From: Trametes villosa
Lineage: Eukaryota > Basidiomycota > Agaricomycetes > Polyporales > Polyporaceae
Direction: 5' to 3'
NCBI GenBank assembly: GCA_002964805.2
Contig: PUDQ02000001.1
Span: 7,278,001-7,342,000 of the forward strand
DNA length: 64,000 nucleotides
Below the pieces are notes generated by a model that made no database searches, had not been told where the DNA came from, and was given only the letters and a program-made list of their open reading frames with translations. The translations under genes were made by a program, and so were the position numbers. Positions 32,645 to 43,892 of this stretch are shown here, piece after piece (the stretch's first letter is position 1; the number at the start of each line of letters is the position of its first letter).

Positions 32645-34428
32645 ATGCGTGAAGTTATCTCTCTCCAGGTCGGGCAGGCCGGTGTTCAGATCGGTAACGC
32701 GTGCTGTAAGTCCTCTACCCGCTGTCTCGTCGATGTTCGGCTCTGATTTGGGCATAGGGGAACTTTACACGCTCGAGCACGGTTTGAACGTACGCGACTT
32801 TTCCCCTTCCATCCTCGACAGCGCACTCATAGCTCACATCCACAGCCCGACGGTCGTCCCTCTGAGAACTCCAAGACCCACAGCGATAGCGGCTTCTCGA
32901 CGTTTTTCTCTGAGACCGGCTCGGGCAAGTATGTTCCCCGCTCGCTCTACGTCGATCTCGAGCCCGGTGCCATCGACGACGTCAAGACCGGCCCCTACCG
33001 CTCGCTGTTCCACCCTGAGACGATGATTTCCGGGAAAGAGGATGCCGCCAACAACTGTGAGTGCTTGCTGGCAGTCGCGTCGCGTCTGCCGTCCTGACCT
33101 GGCGCGTCCGAAAGATGCTCGCGGCCACTACACCGTCGGCAAGGAGCTCATCGATCCCGTCATGGACAAAATCCGCCGCCTGGCGGACAACTGCAACGGT
33201 CTTCAGGGCTTCTTCGTTTTCCACTCGTTCGGCGGTGGAACCGGCTCCGGTTTCGGTGCTCTCCTCATGGAGCGCCTGGCTAACGACTACGGCAAGAAGT
33301 CGAAGCTCGAGTTCTGCGTGTACCCCGCTCCTCAGCTGTCGAGCTCGATCGTCGAGCCCTACAACTCCGTGCTGACGACGCACACGACTCTCGAGCACTC
33401 GGACTGCTCGTTCATGGTACGTGCCTCGCTATTGCCGCCGCGCCTGGAACGCGCCTGACTCAGGCGCTTAAAGGTCGACAACGAGGCGATCTTCGACATC
33501 TGCAAGAACAGGCTCAACGTGGCGCAGCCCAGCTTCACGAACCTGAACCGCCTGATCGCGCAGGTCGTGTCGTCGGTCACCGCGTCCCTCCGGTTCGACG
33601 GCTCCCTGAACGTCGATCTCAACGAGTTCCAGACGAACTTGGTGCCCTTCCCCCGCATCCACTTCCCCGTCGCCTCGTATGCGCCCCTCCTGTCCGCCGA
33701 CAAGGCGCACCACGAGCAGAACTCGGTCTCTGAGATGACGTTCTCGTGCTTCGAGCCCGGCAACCAGATGGTCAAGTGCGACCCCCGTGAGGGCAAGTAC
33801 ATGGCGTGCTGCCTGCTCTACCGCGGCGATGTTGTGCCTAAGGACACGTCCGCCGCTGTCGCGAGCATCAAGACGAAGAAGACGATTCAGTTCGTCGATT
33901 GGTGCTTGACCGGCTTCAAGGTATGCCCCCTCTATGCACGATTTGCCTCGGGCGTTGGTTGACAGTGTTTGCCAGCTCGGTATCTGTAACGAGCCCGCTG
34001 CCTGCGTTCCTGGCGGCGACCTCGCCAAGACCACGCGCAGCCTCTGCATGCTTTCCAAGTATGTATTTGCATGTTCCCTCGTGGCTCTTCTGCTCACGCT
34101 CGCTCTCAGCACGACTGCCATCTCCGCGGCGTGGTCTCGTCTGGGTAAGTACCGTTGAACATGATGCATCCTCGCAGATCTCTGATTCCCTCTTCAGACT
34201 ACAAGTTCGATCTTCTGTACTCCAAGCGTGCCTTCGTTCACTGGTACGTTGGTGAGGGTATGGAGGAGGTAAGCACATTCCAGCAGGTTTGTCAGTATCA
34301 GCCGTTGACGAGTCCTGGTGTAGGGTGAGTTCTCCGAGGCGCGTGAGGATCTCGCGGCCCTCGAGCGTGACTACCAGGAGGTCGGCACCGACTCTGGCGA
34401 CGCCGAGGAGGAGGCTGGGGAGTACTAG
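32645..34428 (+). CDS. Alpha-tubulin, second tandem copy
   Basis: Nine exons give about 450 residues. It begins [20 protein letters not shown], carries [16 protein letters not shown] and ends [20 protein letters not shown], with terminal EAGEY, so it is an intact alpha-tubulin. Compared with the upstream copy it differs in the residue-40 loop ([11 protein letters not shown], with a Lys-Thr that aligns with K40-T41 of animal alpha-tubulin) and in many surface positions. Its first four introns share position and phase with the upstream copy. Four later introns (after TGFK, within LCMLSN, within WSRLD and after GMEE) are absent there. Same orientation, 449 bp from the first copy's stop. Which copy is the main isotype cannot be told from sequence. 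Confidence 0.96.
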
Positions 34429-34897
34429 AGGGTTTCAATCGCTGTGACGTGTTTCGCTTTGCTTCATACCATAGCCTATCACCTCGGCGGTCAATGAGTA
34501 CCCCTAAGTCTGGCTACAATACCACGTTGATTACGGTACCGGTGCTGTCATGTATTCGTGTCAAAATCTGATGTGTCTTCATCGCACTGTCACATCCGCC
34601 GGCGTGCTGGAGATAATATACCACAGTGAAAAGCAACGTCGCAGTACTGGCTGCTCACGGCCGTTGACGGCCACCTCGCGGGGCCGTTACGTTTGGGGAA
34701 TAGGGTCTTCGCGCCTCGATGCTTATAGCATTGTCGACACTACGCGAGGCGTAGTGTCGTGACCGTGAACGAGGAACGCGCTGGCTTCGACGCGTCTGTG
34801 GCTATCCGAACGTGGGACGCGACGCGTTGAGTTACGACCACCACCATCTTGTCATTCTTGCAGGACGCAATCGGAACGCACCCACGACACAAACTTA
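34429..34897. other. Intergenic region with perfect hairpin
   Basis: 3' flank of alpha-tubulin 2 and promoter of the Bin3-type gene. It contains the inverted repeat at 34735-34759. No gene seen. Confidence 0.55.
34735..34759. repeat. Perfect 11-bp inverted repeat with 3-nt loop
   Basis: Arms CGACACTACGC (34735-34745) and GCGTAGTGTCG (34749-34759) are exact reverse complements around the loop GAG. The flanking bases do not extend the pairing. The centre is about 150 bp upstream of the Bin3-type ATG and about 320 bp downstream of the alpha-tubulin stop. It could be a dimeric factor site, a structured 5'UTR element or an RNA 3'-end hairpin; the sequence alone does not decide. Confidence 0.8.
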
Positions 34898-36068
34898 ATG
34901 TCAAACAAACCGAGTGCACCCGTTTACGGGAACTATCATGGGTATGTTCGACCTCCGCGCCCAAGGGGCGGAGCAACCGCGGCTCAGACTGATGTGTATA
35001 TGCGCAGATACTACAACAAGCGACCGTCCGCGCATGACGCCAGGTTAGCGCTGCTTCCAGGCTCCCTCTTCTGCGCACGACGCGTCTTGGATGTCGGCTG
35101 CAACGAAGGCTGGGTGACCTGCGAAATCGGTAAGTCGTACATGCCGCCTTTCCGTACGTGCTACACTGATTCTACCTCACTCTCAAGCACAGAGGCTCGG
35201 AGCGACACGGGTGGTCGGCGTCGATATTGACGATACCCTCGTACGCGCGGCATGGAAACATAAGCGGTCCGTTTGGAGCCAGCAAGGCCCCGGTGCCGAC
35301 GCGCCAGAAGATCACTCATCTGAGGGTAATGAGCCCAATAACGGGAGCCGGAAGCGGCGGCGCGTGTCGCTATCAGACGAACATACGACGTCGAGCATGC
35401 AGGGAGTTCCCGACTACTTCCCGGCGTCGTGCGAGCATATGTTCGGGCCACTACCTATCCCTGCGGCAGCCCCACAGGAGAACGCAGCGGATGTCTTCCC
35501 GCACAATGTCACGTTCAAGGCTGCAGACTGGGTCAACAGCGAGATCCCGGACGATGCAGACGGCTATGATGTCGTTGTCGCGTGAGTCCCCGACTGTTCT
35601 TTTGTCGTCAAGAAGCTATGTTCTGTGCTCACCGCTGGCTCGTCAGGTTCTCGATATCCAAGTGGATTCACTTGAATTGCGGAGACGACGGACTGCTAAA
35701 GTTCTTCCGGCGTGTCCACCAGGTGCTTCTGCCGGGAGGCTCGTTTGTGCTAGAGCCCCAGGAGTGGGATACATACGCGAAGGCGAGGCGTATGGATCCC
35801 GTGCGTACCAGTGACAACCCGTCGAAGCCCTACAGCCTCTGACACCACACCAGAAACTGAAAGAGAATGCGAAGAATCTGAAGCTACGCCCAGAAGACTT
35901 CGAGCGGCTTTTGAAGGACATCGGGTTTGGGCCGGCGGAGCATCTCGGATCGGCTGGAGAAGGCGGTAAGACATTCACATCAAGCAATATGCGTCTATTC
36001 TCTAACTTCTACATTCGCCTTCCCCAGGGTTCAGGCGGCCAGTGGACCTGTATACTAAGATATCGTAG
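34898..36068 (+). CDS. Bin3/MePCE-type RNA 5'-phosphate methyltransferase
   Basis: Six exons; the first (34898-34941) joins one starting at 35008 to restore YGNYHGYYNKRPSAHDARL, the typical Bin3 opening. The SAM-binding Rossmann motifs are ARRVLDVGCNEGWVTCEIAQ and ATRVVGVDIDD. The Bin3 signature follows: FSISKWIHLNCGDDGLLKFF, then RVHQVLLPGGSFVLEPQEWD. It ends with FRRPVDLYTKIS across a short last intron. About 120 residues between the two halves are a disordered insert (GSRKRRRVSLSD looks like a nuclear signal). Animal MePCE puts a methyl cap on the gamma-phosphate of 7SK RNA; the fission-yeast homologue Bmc1 works with telomerase RNA and U6. The RNA target here is unknown. Its stop lies 66 bp from the convergent HAD phosphatase stop. 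Confidence 0.88.
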
Positions 36069-36134
36069 TGCTTTCTCTATGTCTAACTTGATGGACGTCT
36101 ATGCGTATCCTGTCAACTCCTCGGAAGGGACACA

Positions 36135-37177
36135 TTACACGGTCTCAATGGTGACCTCGATGCCATCCTCGACAGGCCTCATGGTGACGCTGTTATGGGA
36201 TAATGAGCTTCAGCCAGTCACTGGGTGCGCGCCATGTACGTACCTGGCAAGGTTCTTGACGACGTAATCGGGCTTCGCCGCGTCGATCTGTTCGCGCGAG
36301 TGCGAGGTGAGCAGCGCGAGCGTCTTGGCCCCGGCGGCCGCCCCGCTACGGACACCCGCGGGCGCGTCTTCAACGACCAGGCAGCGCGCGGGGTCAGCAC
36401 CGACGCGCTTGGCACCGAGCAAGTAGGGGTCAGGCCTGCAAAAGTGTAAGGCGGGGAAAATGAGGGGTCAGGATGGGGAAGACGTACGCGGGCTTGCCCT
36501 TCTCGACGTCTTCTGATACGACGAAGACATCGGGCACGGGAACACCGGCAGCCTTCAGCGCTGCGCTCGCGTAGTTGCGAGTAGCGGAGGTGCAGATCGC
36601 CCATCGCGGCTTGGGAAGCTGATGGAGCGGGCCGATCTGCAGGAGAGAGCGTAAGCATTGTACGGCAGGGCAGTAGATAGCGGAGGTATTCACCGCCTTG
36701 AACATGTCGTGAACGCCTGGGAGGGCGACGATGCCATTGCGGCCGTTTTTGTTCGATTCGGCGACGATGGCGTCCTCAAAACGGGACGCTTCTCTCTGCG
36801 CGAGTGTTAGTCAAGCTCTCCGCTACCGCGGTGGAAGATCTTACCTCGAGTTCCTCAGGATCGGTGATGCCGCAGTGTATCCTCAGGTTCTCGACTGTCC
36901 GCACGCCATGGGATGCTATACGTCTGTCAGTTTCTCACCTTTCATAGTGAGTTACTGGCCGTGGAACCTACAGCTCAGGACTTCGTCGACGTTCAGCCCG
37001 GGATATTTATGAGCGAACAGCTCCCAGGCGCCGACCACACCGTCGGTCGAGTCGACGAGGGTGCCATCCATATCGAAGAGGCTATGATCGCGGGAGCGAT
37101 CTTGTTAGTTTCCTCATGCGCATACAATAACGAATAGACACTTGCATGGCATCGAAACGAAGCGTGTATGTCGGCAT
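36135..37177 (-). CDS. HAD-family phosphatase, glycerol-3-phosphate / 2-deoxyglucose-6-phosphate type
   Basis: About seven exons, roughly 240 residues. Motif I is LFDMDGTLVDSTDG, with the two catalytic Asp residues. Then come AWELFAHKYPGLNVDEVL, the cap region GVRTVENLRIHCGI, motif II in WAICTSATRNYASAAL, the Lys of motif III in SEDVEKGKP, and motif IV in RCLVVEDAPAGVRSGAAAGA. This set matches yeast Gpp1/Hor2 and Dog1/2, which dephosphorylate glycerol-3-phosphate or 2-deoxyglucose-6-phosphate. Which substrate applies cannot be told. The short first exon (MPTYTLRFDAM) and the last exon (ending EVTIETV, stop at 36135) are inferred from splice-site fit. A TATA box lies 66-72 bp upstream of the start. 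Confidence 0.85.
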
Positions 37178-37702
37178 GGTTGAAGGTGGGATGTGCACCG
37201 GTGTTAGTGACAGGGCGCCTATATTCTGTCTGTTCGTCCAGAATTTATACTTTCGCGCAGCTGGGCCCGCCCGGGCTCGCCTTGCCGCAGCCGTGACTCA
37301 ATGAACGAGCGGTAAGTCGGTCCGACCAACTATCCGCGATACAGGGGGAGCTCTCCAATGTTATTCGATAGGGAGATCAGTTGTCTTTCGCACTGTATCT
37401 CAGAGAGGTGCTCGGAATCGCCGCGCTCGTGCTACGTGGACGCAGATCAGCGTGTTCAAACGTTCAGACGTTCGCCGCCGGGCAACGGCACGTCGTCGAT
37501 TGGGTGTTCCGCCGTGTGCGGTGGCGATGCATTACGAGCACTCGCAGTAGTTTCGCCGAGGTAACGCCGCTCCCGCACATGCACGTTCTGCCTATACGCA
37601 AGCGATCATCTCAGTACAGGAACGATTCGGCTTACATAGCATTGGGCAGGCTCAAAATACAAATCTAGACATGACGAGGCAGCCAGGAATCCGAAAGCCG
37701 CA
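37178..37702. other. Intergenic region upstream of the HAD phosphatase
   Basis: Contains the TATA box at 37243 for the phosphatase and the 3' flank of the HNH_2 gene. No other signal seen. Confidence 0.5.
37243..37249 (-). promoter_or_regulatory. TATA box of the HAD phosphatase gene
   Basis: TATAAAT on the minus strand, 66-72 bp upstream of the ATG at 37177. Confidence 0.6.
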
Positions 37703-38992
37703 CTACCCAGGAGAGACCGTGGTCAAACCTTGCAGGGTGTATATTAGAAGCTCGGCAGAACTACCATCCTCTGCAAGTACGCCAATATCCTCCATCTCGC
37801 GCCTGATCTTGTCGACGTACTCTACCGCGCCCGACATGTGTAGAATGCGACAACAGGCTGCGTGTATGCGCAGGAAGTCGGGACTCGGCAGAGGTAAATT
37901 CTCTTCTGTAGAGAACTGAACCTCATTTGGAATGCGGAAGTACTCGTGTGGAGGTCCTCCCGGCGCGATCTTGACTTTGTATCGATGTGCCTACGGCAAT
38001 GTCAGCCTTGAAGGTAAATAGTAAGGCTGTCGCTTACATGCTCAGGTATTGCTTCGAACCACAGGCCCATCGCATCAAAGAGTGCGTGAATTGGCGCGGC
38101 GAGCGTCATAACGTTCTCGAGACGATGGATCTTCACCCCCGAAAGCTGGTGCAATGGGTCCTTGCAGCCGAGTCGATCGAGGGTTGACCACGCAGCAGAT
38201 ACGGGATTTGTCTAGGAATGTGAGAGGGGAGATTGAACATGATATGGATTGCGTACCTTGCTTATGACGTCTGCGACATCATTGCAGCTTCCAAGGGCTT
38301 CCGGGAATATGTGGCGACACGCCAGCGGCATAGCCGGATACTCGTCCGCTTTGACCCCTGGTTGCCAATGAAACATACTCGGTGCATGCGTGACCATGCA
38401 ACGGAAGCCATCCCGAAGCAGCGCCTGTTCGAAAGTACGAGGTAAGTCCCGGTAAACGAATCAACCTGCCAAGCAGCGGATTATTACCTGTTTGCGGGCG
38501 GAGGCAAGGTCGCTGGGACTGTCCAGCAGGAGTGCTCGATACTTGTCTCGAACTCTATCCAACGAGGGCCTAGATGGACGGTCCGAGGGAGGTTGGTATG
38601 GGCCGTTGTGGCCTCTGACTATTCGATATAACTGCGCATGAGACAGGGGATCATATATCGGACGGAATAAAGCGGTCCTCACAAAGGGCAAGAAAGGCGC
38701 GCATGTACTTTTGGCCCAGGGCACACAGGGCCTTGAACTCATCTTCTGCGCTGTAACAAGATGTGATATCTGACACCACGGCTTGAAGAGCAGCATCAGA
38801 CAGGGGGTCGAGAAGGAGGTACCCCAGTATTCTTGCGGCTATGAGATCAAGACCGTCGCTCCGCATCTCAGCTTCTGCTTCACAGTCGAGCACGGTGCGA
38901 TAGACGTTGTGGCATTCATGATACCCAGCAGGGAGGCGGGAGTTTCGCAGAGCATGTTTGAGAGCGGGAAGGTTGCGGTCGGGCGTCATCAT
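37703..38992 (-). CDS. HNH_2-domain protein
   Basis: Four or more exons, about 370 residues. The N-terminal half is helical (LKHALRNSRLPAGYHECHNV, LGYLLLDPLSDAALQAVVSD). The C-terminal half has the HNH_2 pattern: KQALLRDGFRCMVTHAPSM, then the first His in CRHIFPEALGSCND, the Asn in RLENVMTLAAPIHAL and the second His-Phe-Asp in HALFDAMGLWFE. Proteins of this kind form large, poorly studied families in mushroom-forming fungi and are often annotated as HNH nuclease-domain proteins. Nuclease activity has not, to my knowledge, been shown for most. The ATG at 38992 is used because the open frame upstream to 39052 has no ATG. Its start is only 220 bp from the divergent SEC15 start. Confidence 0.78.
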
Positions 38993-39212
38993 AACACTGT
39001 GCTGAGCCGGGAATTCGCGCCGAGCGCTAGCCGAGATGGCGGTAGAGAGCAAGAGCCTCCTTACTCTCGTCCCTCATATAGCCTTGTCCATAGCTGCCTC
39101 GTCACCTAAACTCGTCTTTGAGGCTTTACCCATCAGGCCTGTCCTCTGCAACACTTCCAACTGCTAGTACGCTAGGGGGAATTCACAGACCAACCAGCCG
39201 CGAGACTTCACT
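38993..39212. promoter_or_regulatory. Short bidirectional promoter region, HNH_2 gene and SEC15
   Basis: 220 bp separate the two divergent start codons. No TATA box is evident on either strand. Confidence 0.45.
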
Positions 39213-42200
39213 ATGCCTCCTCGGAGACGACCGCAGTTCACGCAAGAGAGCATCGACCAGCAGCTGCAACAGATTCACTTACTCGACCAAGCATCTTCCT
39301 CAGAGAACCTCGAGCAGCTAGGCCCGATCATCAAGCAAATACATGCAAACCGCCAACAGGAAACGTACCTCCGTACGCTCCAGGCGTTGATAGAGTCCAA
39401 GGACACCGAGATCGAGTCCATATGCGGCGACAACTACCAGGAGTTCATCAGCTCCGTGTCCACGCTCTTCTCCATCAAGTCGTACACGACGAACCTACGC
39501 GAGAAGATCACCACGCTCGACTCGAGTGTCTCGCAGGTTGGCAAGAGCCTCGTCGAGAAGAAGAAGGCGCTGCTGCAGACGAAGAAGACCGCGGCGAACC
39601 TCGACGAGGCCATCGACGGCCTCCAGGCATGCCTGCGGGTGCTGGACGTCGTGAACAGGGTGGGGGAGATGGTCAAGGAGGGGAAGTACTGGAGTGCGCT
39701 GCGGGTCCGTACTTCACCCTGTGTCGGTACCGTTCGGCCCTGTAATGTTGAATGCATTCTATTGCAGTCTCTTGAGGACATCGAGAGCATGCCACCAACG
39801 TCGTTGTCGACCACTCCGCTGTTCCAGCACTTGCTTTCGTCTCTGCCTTCGCTAAGGGGCCAAATCAAGGATGCTGTTACCGCCTCCATGAAGCAGTGGT
39901 TGCTAGACATCAGAAATGTCAGCGCACAGATCGGCCAATTGGCCCTGGACGCCATGGACATGCGGACGCGTCGATGGCGAAGCCGTCGAGACAAGGACCC
40001 CATGCTCAAGACTAGTCGCGTGGGCAGTGCAGTCGAAGTCATCACGTATGAGAAGACCGAGTGTATGCGCCTGATTCCAGTACTTATGAGAAGGTAGCTA
40101 ACCGCGAATGCTCACAGACAACGTCCTGGATAACGAGCAGCTGAAGGTTGACTTCAAACCCCTGTACGAATGTATTCACATCTACACCGCCCTCGACTCT
40201 CTAGATGAGATTCGGAGGTCGTACCAGGCCGACCGGAAGGTATGTCGTCTAGCGGCGTCACTGGGAGACTGACGTTGAAGCGTTGCACCAGGCCCAATCC
40301 GATCTGATTATACCAGAACCTTTGCCCCTCACGTCACTAGCATCCATCACGCAAGAGATTGTGGGGTACTTCATCGTCGAGAGCCATGTCCTGAACACCA
40401 CGGGCAGCTTCCGGTCAGAACGCGAGGTCGAAGACCTCTGGGATGCTCTCATCAGTAGGCTAAGCAACGCGGTGGAAGATGCGCTACGGAACGAGAAGGA
40501 CCCAGACACCTACCTCAAAGTGAAGGAAGCCCTCCTCGGTTCCGTGATGACTCTGGAAGTGAGTATTGCTTGGGCTCCGTGACGCAGGAGGAGGCTGACC
40601 GACGAGCACAGGCATACACCTACTCGACCGGCAGCATACACTCGGTTATCTTGCGGTTATTCGAGAAGTATGTTGGCATCCTCGAAACCAAGTTCGGCAA
40701 GCGTTTCGAGAGTGTGCGTACCCACTTCTATCTCTGTCGGAGGTTCGCGCATGGTGGCTGACATCAACCGCAGATCGTAACGCAAGACGACTTCCAGCCT
40801 ATGTATGTGGAGAAGGCGACCGAGAAGGACGACGTGCTCGAGACCGTTTGGCTCACGCGGGAACAACGAGAGCAACTCGAGCAGTGCGTGTTCTCTGAAC
40901 TACGCCGCTATGAGGGGGTCACACTGACGAACCTTACAGGAGCTCTGCGCCCATGAACCTCCCATGGTCACAAGGATTCTATCTGTCCTGTCAAGACGTA
41001 AGTAATCATGGGTGTTGAATGTATACCTCGCTCACATGTCTCCTTCAGATCCGCAGTTTCGTGCAGAACTTTTACCAGTTCATTGAGGGTGTTTCACAGC
41101 ATCACCGCAACATTGACGATCTCCTGAGCAGGGTGTGTGCCCTCCTTCACAGCATTTTCTCACTAGTCTCTGATATGGCCGTCATACGCAGTCGCTGGAC
41201 ACGATACTCACGAAGTACATCAGCGAGTCTATATCTAAGCGCGCCCAGAGCACGAACAACCTGTCGCAGCTCGCCCAGATCGTCACCAACTTGGAACACT
41301 TTGAGATCGCGTGCTCCGAGCTCGAGCGGTCCCTGACCAACATCCGGTAAGTCTTCCCCGCACCCCTTTTCCTTCTCCCCTTCCGCGGTCCCTATGAGTC
41401 TAACCCCACTACCCCCCGACGCCGACGCCAGCTCGTCGCAGCGCGGCGGCACGATCCGCGTCACGGCGGCCGCGTCCTTCGCGGCGACGCGCTCGAAGGC
41501 GCTCGCGCGCGTGACGGAGGCGATGAGCGCGAAGCTCGACGACTTCTTCGGCCTGTCCGAGTACGACTGGACGCCGCGCGCGCGCGAGGACGCGCCGAGC
41601 ATGTACCTCTACGAGCTCGTCAACTGGCTCACGACCGTCGTCGACTCGCTCGCGCTCAAGGACGCGCACAAGGAGGAGGCGTGCCGCGGCGCCGTCAACT
41701 ACATCGCGAGCTGCTTCATGGTGAGCCGTTGATTGACTGCGTGCACGAGGGCGACGTGAGGTGTGGGATGGGCTGACCGGGTGCGGCTGCAGGACTTCCT
41801 GACCGGGCGGGACATCCCCATGATGAACGAGAACGCGATCGCGAACCTGCTCATGGACGTCGACTTCCTCGACGAGGAGCTCAAGCGGAGCGGGCACTCC
41901 CACAGCGCCGCCTTCACCGAGCTGCGCTCCGTATGTCGTCTCCCCCGTTCTCACTCTGATTGTACTGATCGAGGGGATCGTCGCCGCCCATCCGCCCGCA
42001 GACTGCGTCCGTGGTCATGTCCGACGCGGTGAACGCGTATCTCGTCGCATCGATCCGCCAGACGTCATACGCTACGGTGAAGCCCAAGCGCTTGCAAGCG
42101 CTGCTCGAGAAGCTGAGCAGGTACGGCCTGGAGTGCCGCGATGCGCCCTCCAGAGAGAGGGGCGAGAAGCGGAGGAAAGAGGCGGAGGCGGTTGGACGGG

Positions 42201-42223
42201 TCTTCCCTGGGGAAAACCGTTGA
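39213..42223 (+). CDS. SEC15: Exocyst complex subunit Sec15
   Basis: About twelve exons encode roughly 780 residues, the length of animal EXOC6. Sec15 is the exocyst subunit that receives the Rab GTPase Sec4/Rab11 on secretory vesicles and binds Sec10. Conserved parts: N-terminal LGPIIKQIHANRQQETYLRT and FISSVSTLFSIKSYTTNLRE with a following coiled coil (SLVEKKKALLQTKKTAANLD); TITYEKTE-type middle region; IVGYFIVESHVLNTTGSFRS; and the C-terminal Rab-binding helical domain with KLDDFFGLSEYDWTPRARED, MYLYELVNWLTTVVDSL and FLTGRDIPMMNENAIANLLM. The first exon ends near 39704; the start gives MPPRRRPQFTQESIDQQLQQ, in register with the family. No lesion seen. Confidence 0.94.
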
Positions 42224-42571
42224 CGAGACAGACATCGTTGTATCGCCCCGGCGGGTGCGCATACCCATCGCGATCGTCAATTATACCAGTGTATATGCTT
42301 TCTCTAGGGCACGAGAGCATTTTGAAGGCCGCCGGGGGCGCATCCGTACAAAAGGCGTACGATAAGAGAAAGTAGAGGAACTCCGAGTTACGTTATATGG
42401 CACAAGAAGGGGAGAAATCGGAACGAGAAGCGGAACAGACTACTTGCGGGGATAGCTGTGCAGAAAACGAGGTAACCAGAGACACCCTCTTCGATATCGT
42501 AAGGATCATGAGACGTGAACGTTACGCGACGTTGAAGGAGGACCCATGAGCGACGTGAAGGGGATATCCGT
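42224..42571. other. Convergent 3' region of SEC15 and ARF1
   Basis: About 350 bp between two stop codons, probably both 3'UTRs. No gene or distinctive repeat seen. Confidence 0.5.
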
Positions 42572-43416
<845 letters not shown>

Positions 43417-43892
43417 GGCGGCACGAGTACAGGAGAGCGAGGGGGGACGACGAGGACGGGGACGGTGGGCGGGGCGATGGACAGGAAGAGGACGGCACCA
43501 AGTTTCGCGCTCGAGCCTCCGTGTGAGGGCACGCCCGTTTCAAGCTCCGACACGTGGCGCCCCTGGCCCGTTCAGGCAACTACCCCCGCCCTGCACCGCC
43601 ATCTCTCCTTCGACCTCGCATGTCTTTCTTCTCCCCTCCGTTAGCCAGTAAATACCAGTTAGAACTATGCGAGGGCTATCTACACGCCGCACTATGTTCT
43701 TTGCTTTTATCCTGCTTCTGAGCGGAGTGTGCGGACACGGATTTGCCACTCAGTGATGCCCGACCCACCAGGCGCCGGTATCATCTTACGGCACTGACCC
43801 CAACCCCGCCACGAGGAACTCAAATCGTATCGAAGGCTGCTGATATCGTACACTTGCGAGGCGCACTCGCTGAGTCGCTAATCCGTTTGCAA
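43417..43892. other. Intergenic region upstream of ARF1
   Basis: ARF1 promoter and 3' flank of the first P450 gene. No gene; no confident core-promoter motif. Confidence 0.5.

Noticed and set aside
30444..34428. Initial impression of beta-tubulin for the two tubulin genes
   Set aside because: Both carry the alpha-specific WELY/EHGL start and the [20 protein letters not shown] end with a C-terminal Tyr, so they are alpha-tubulins.
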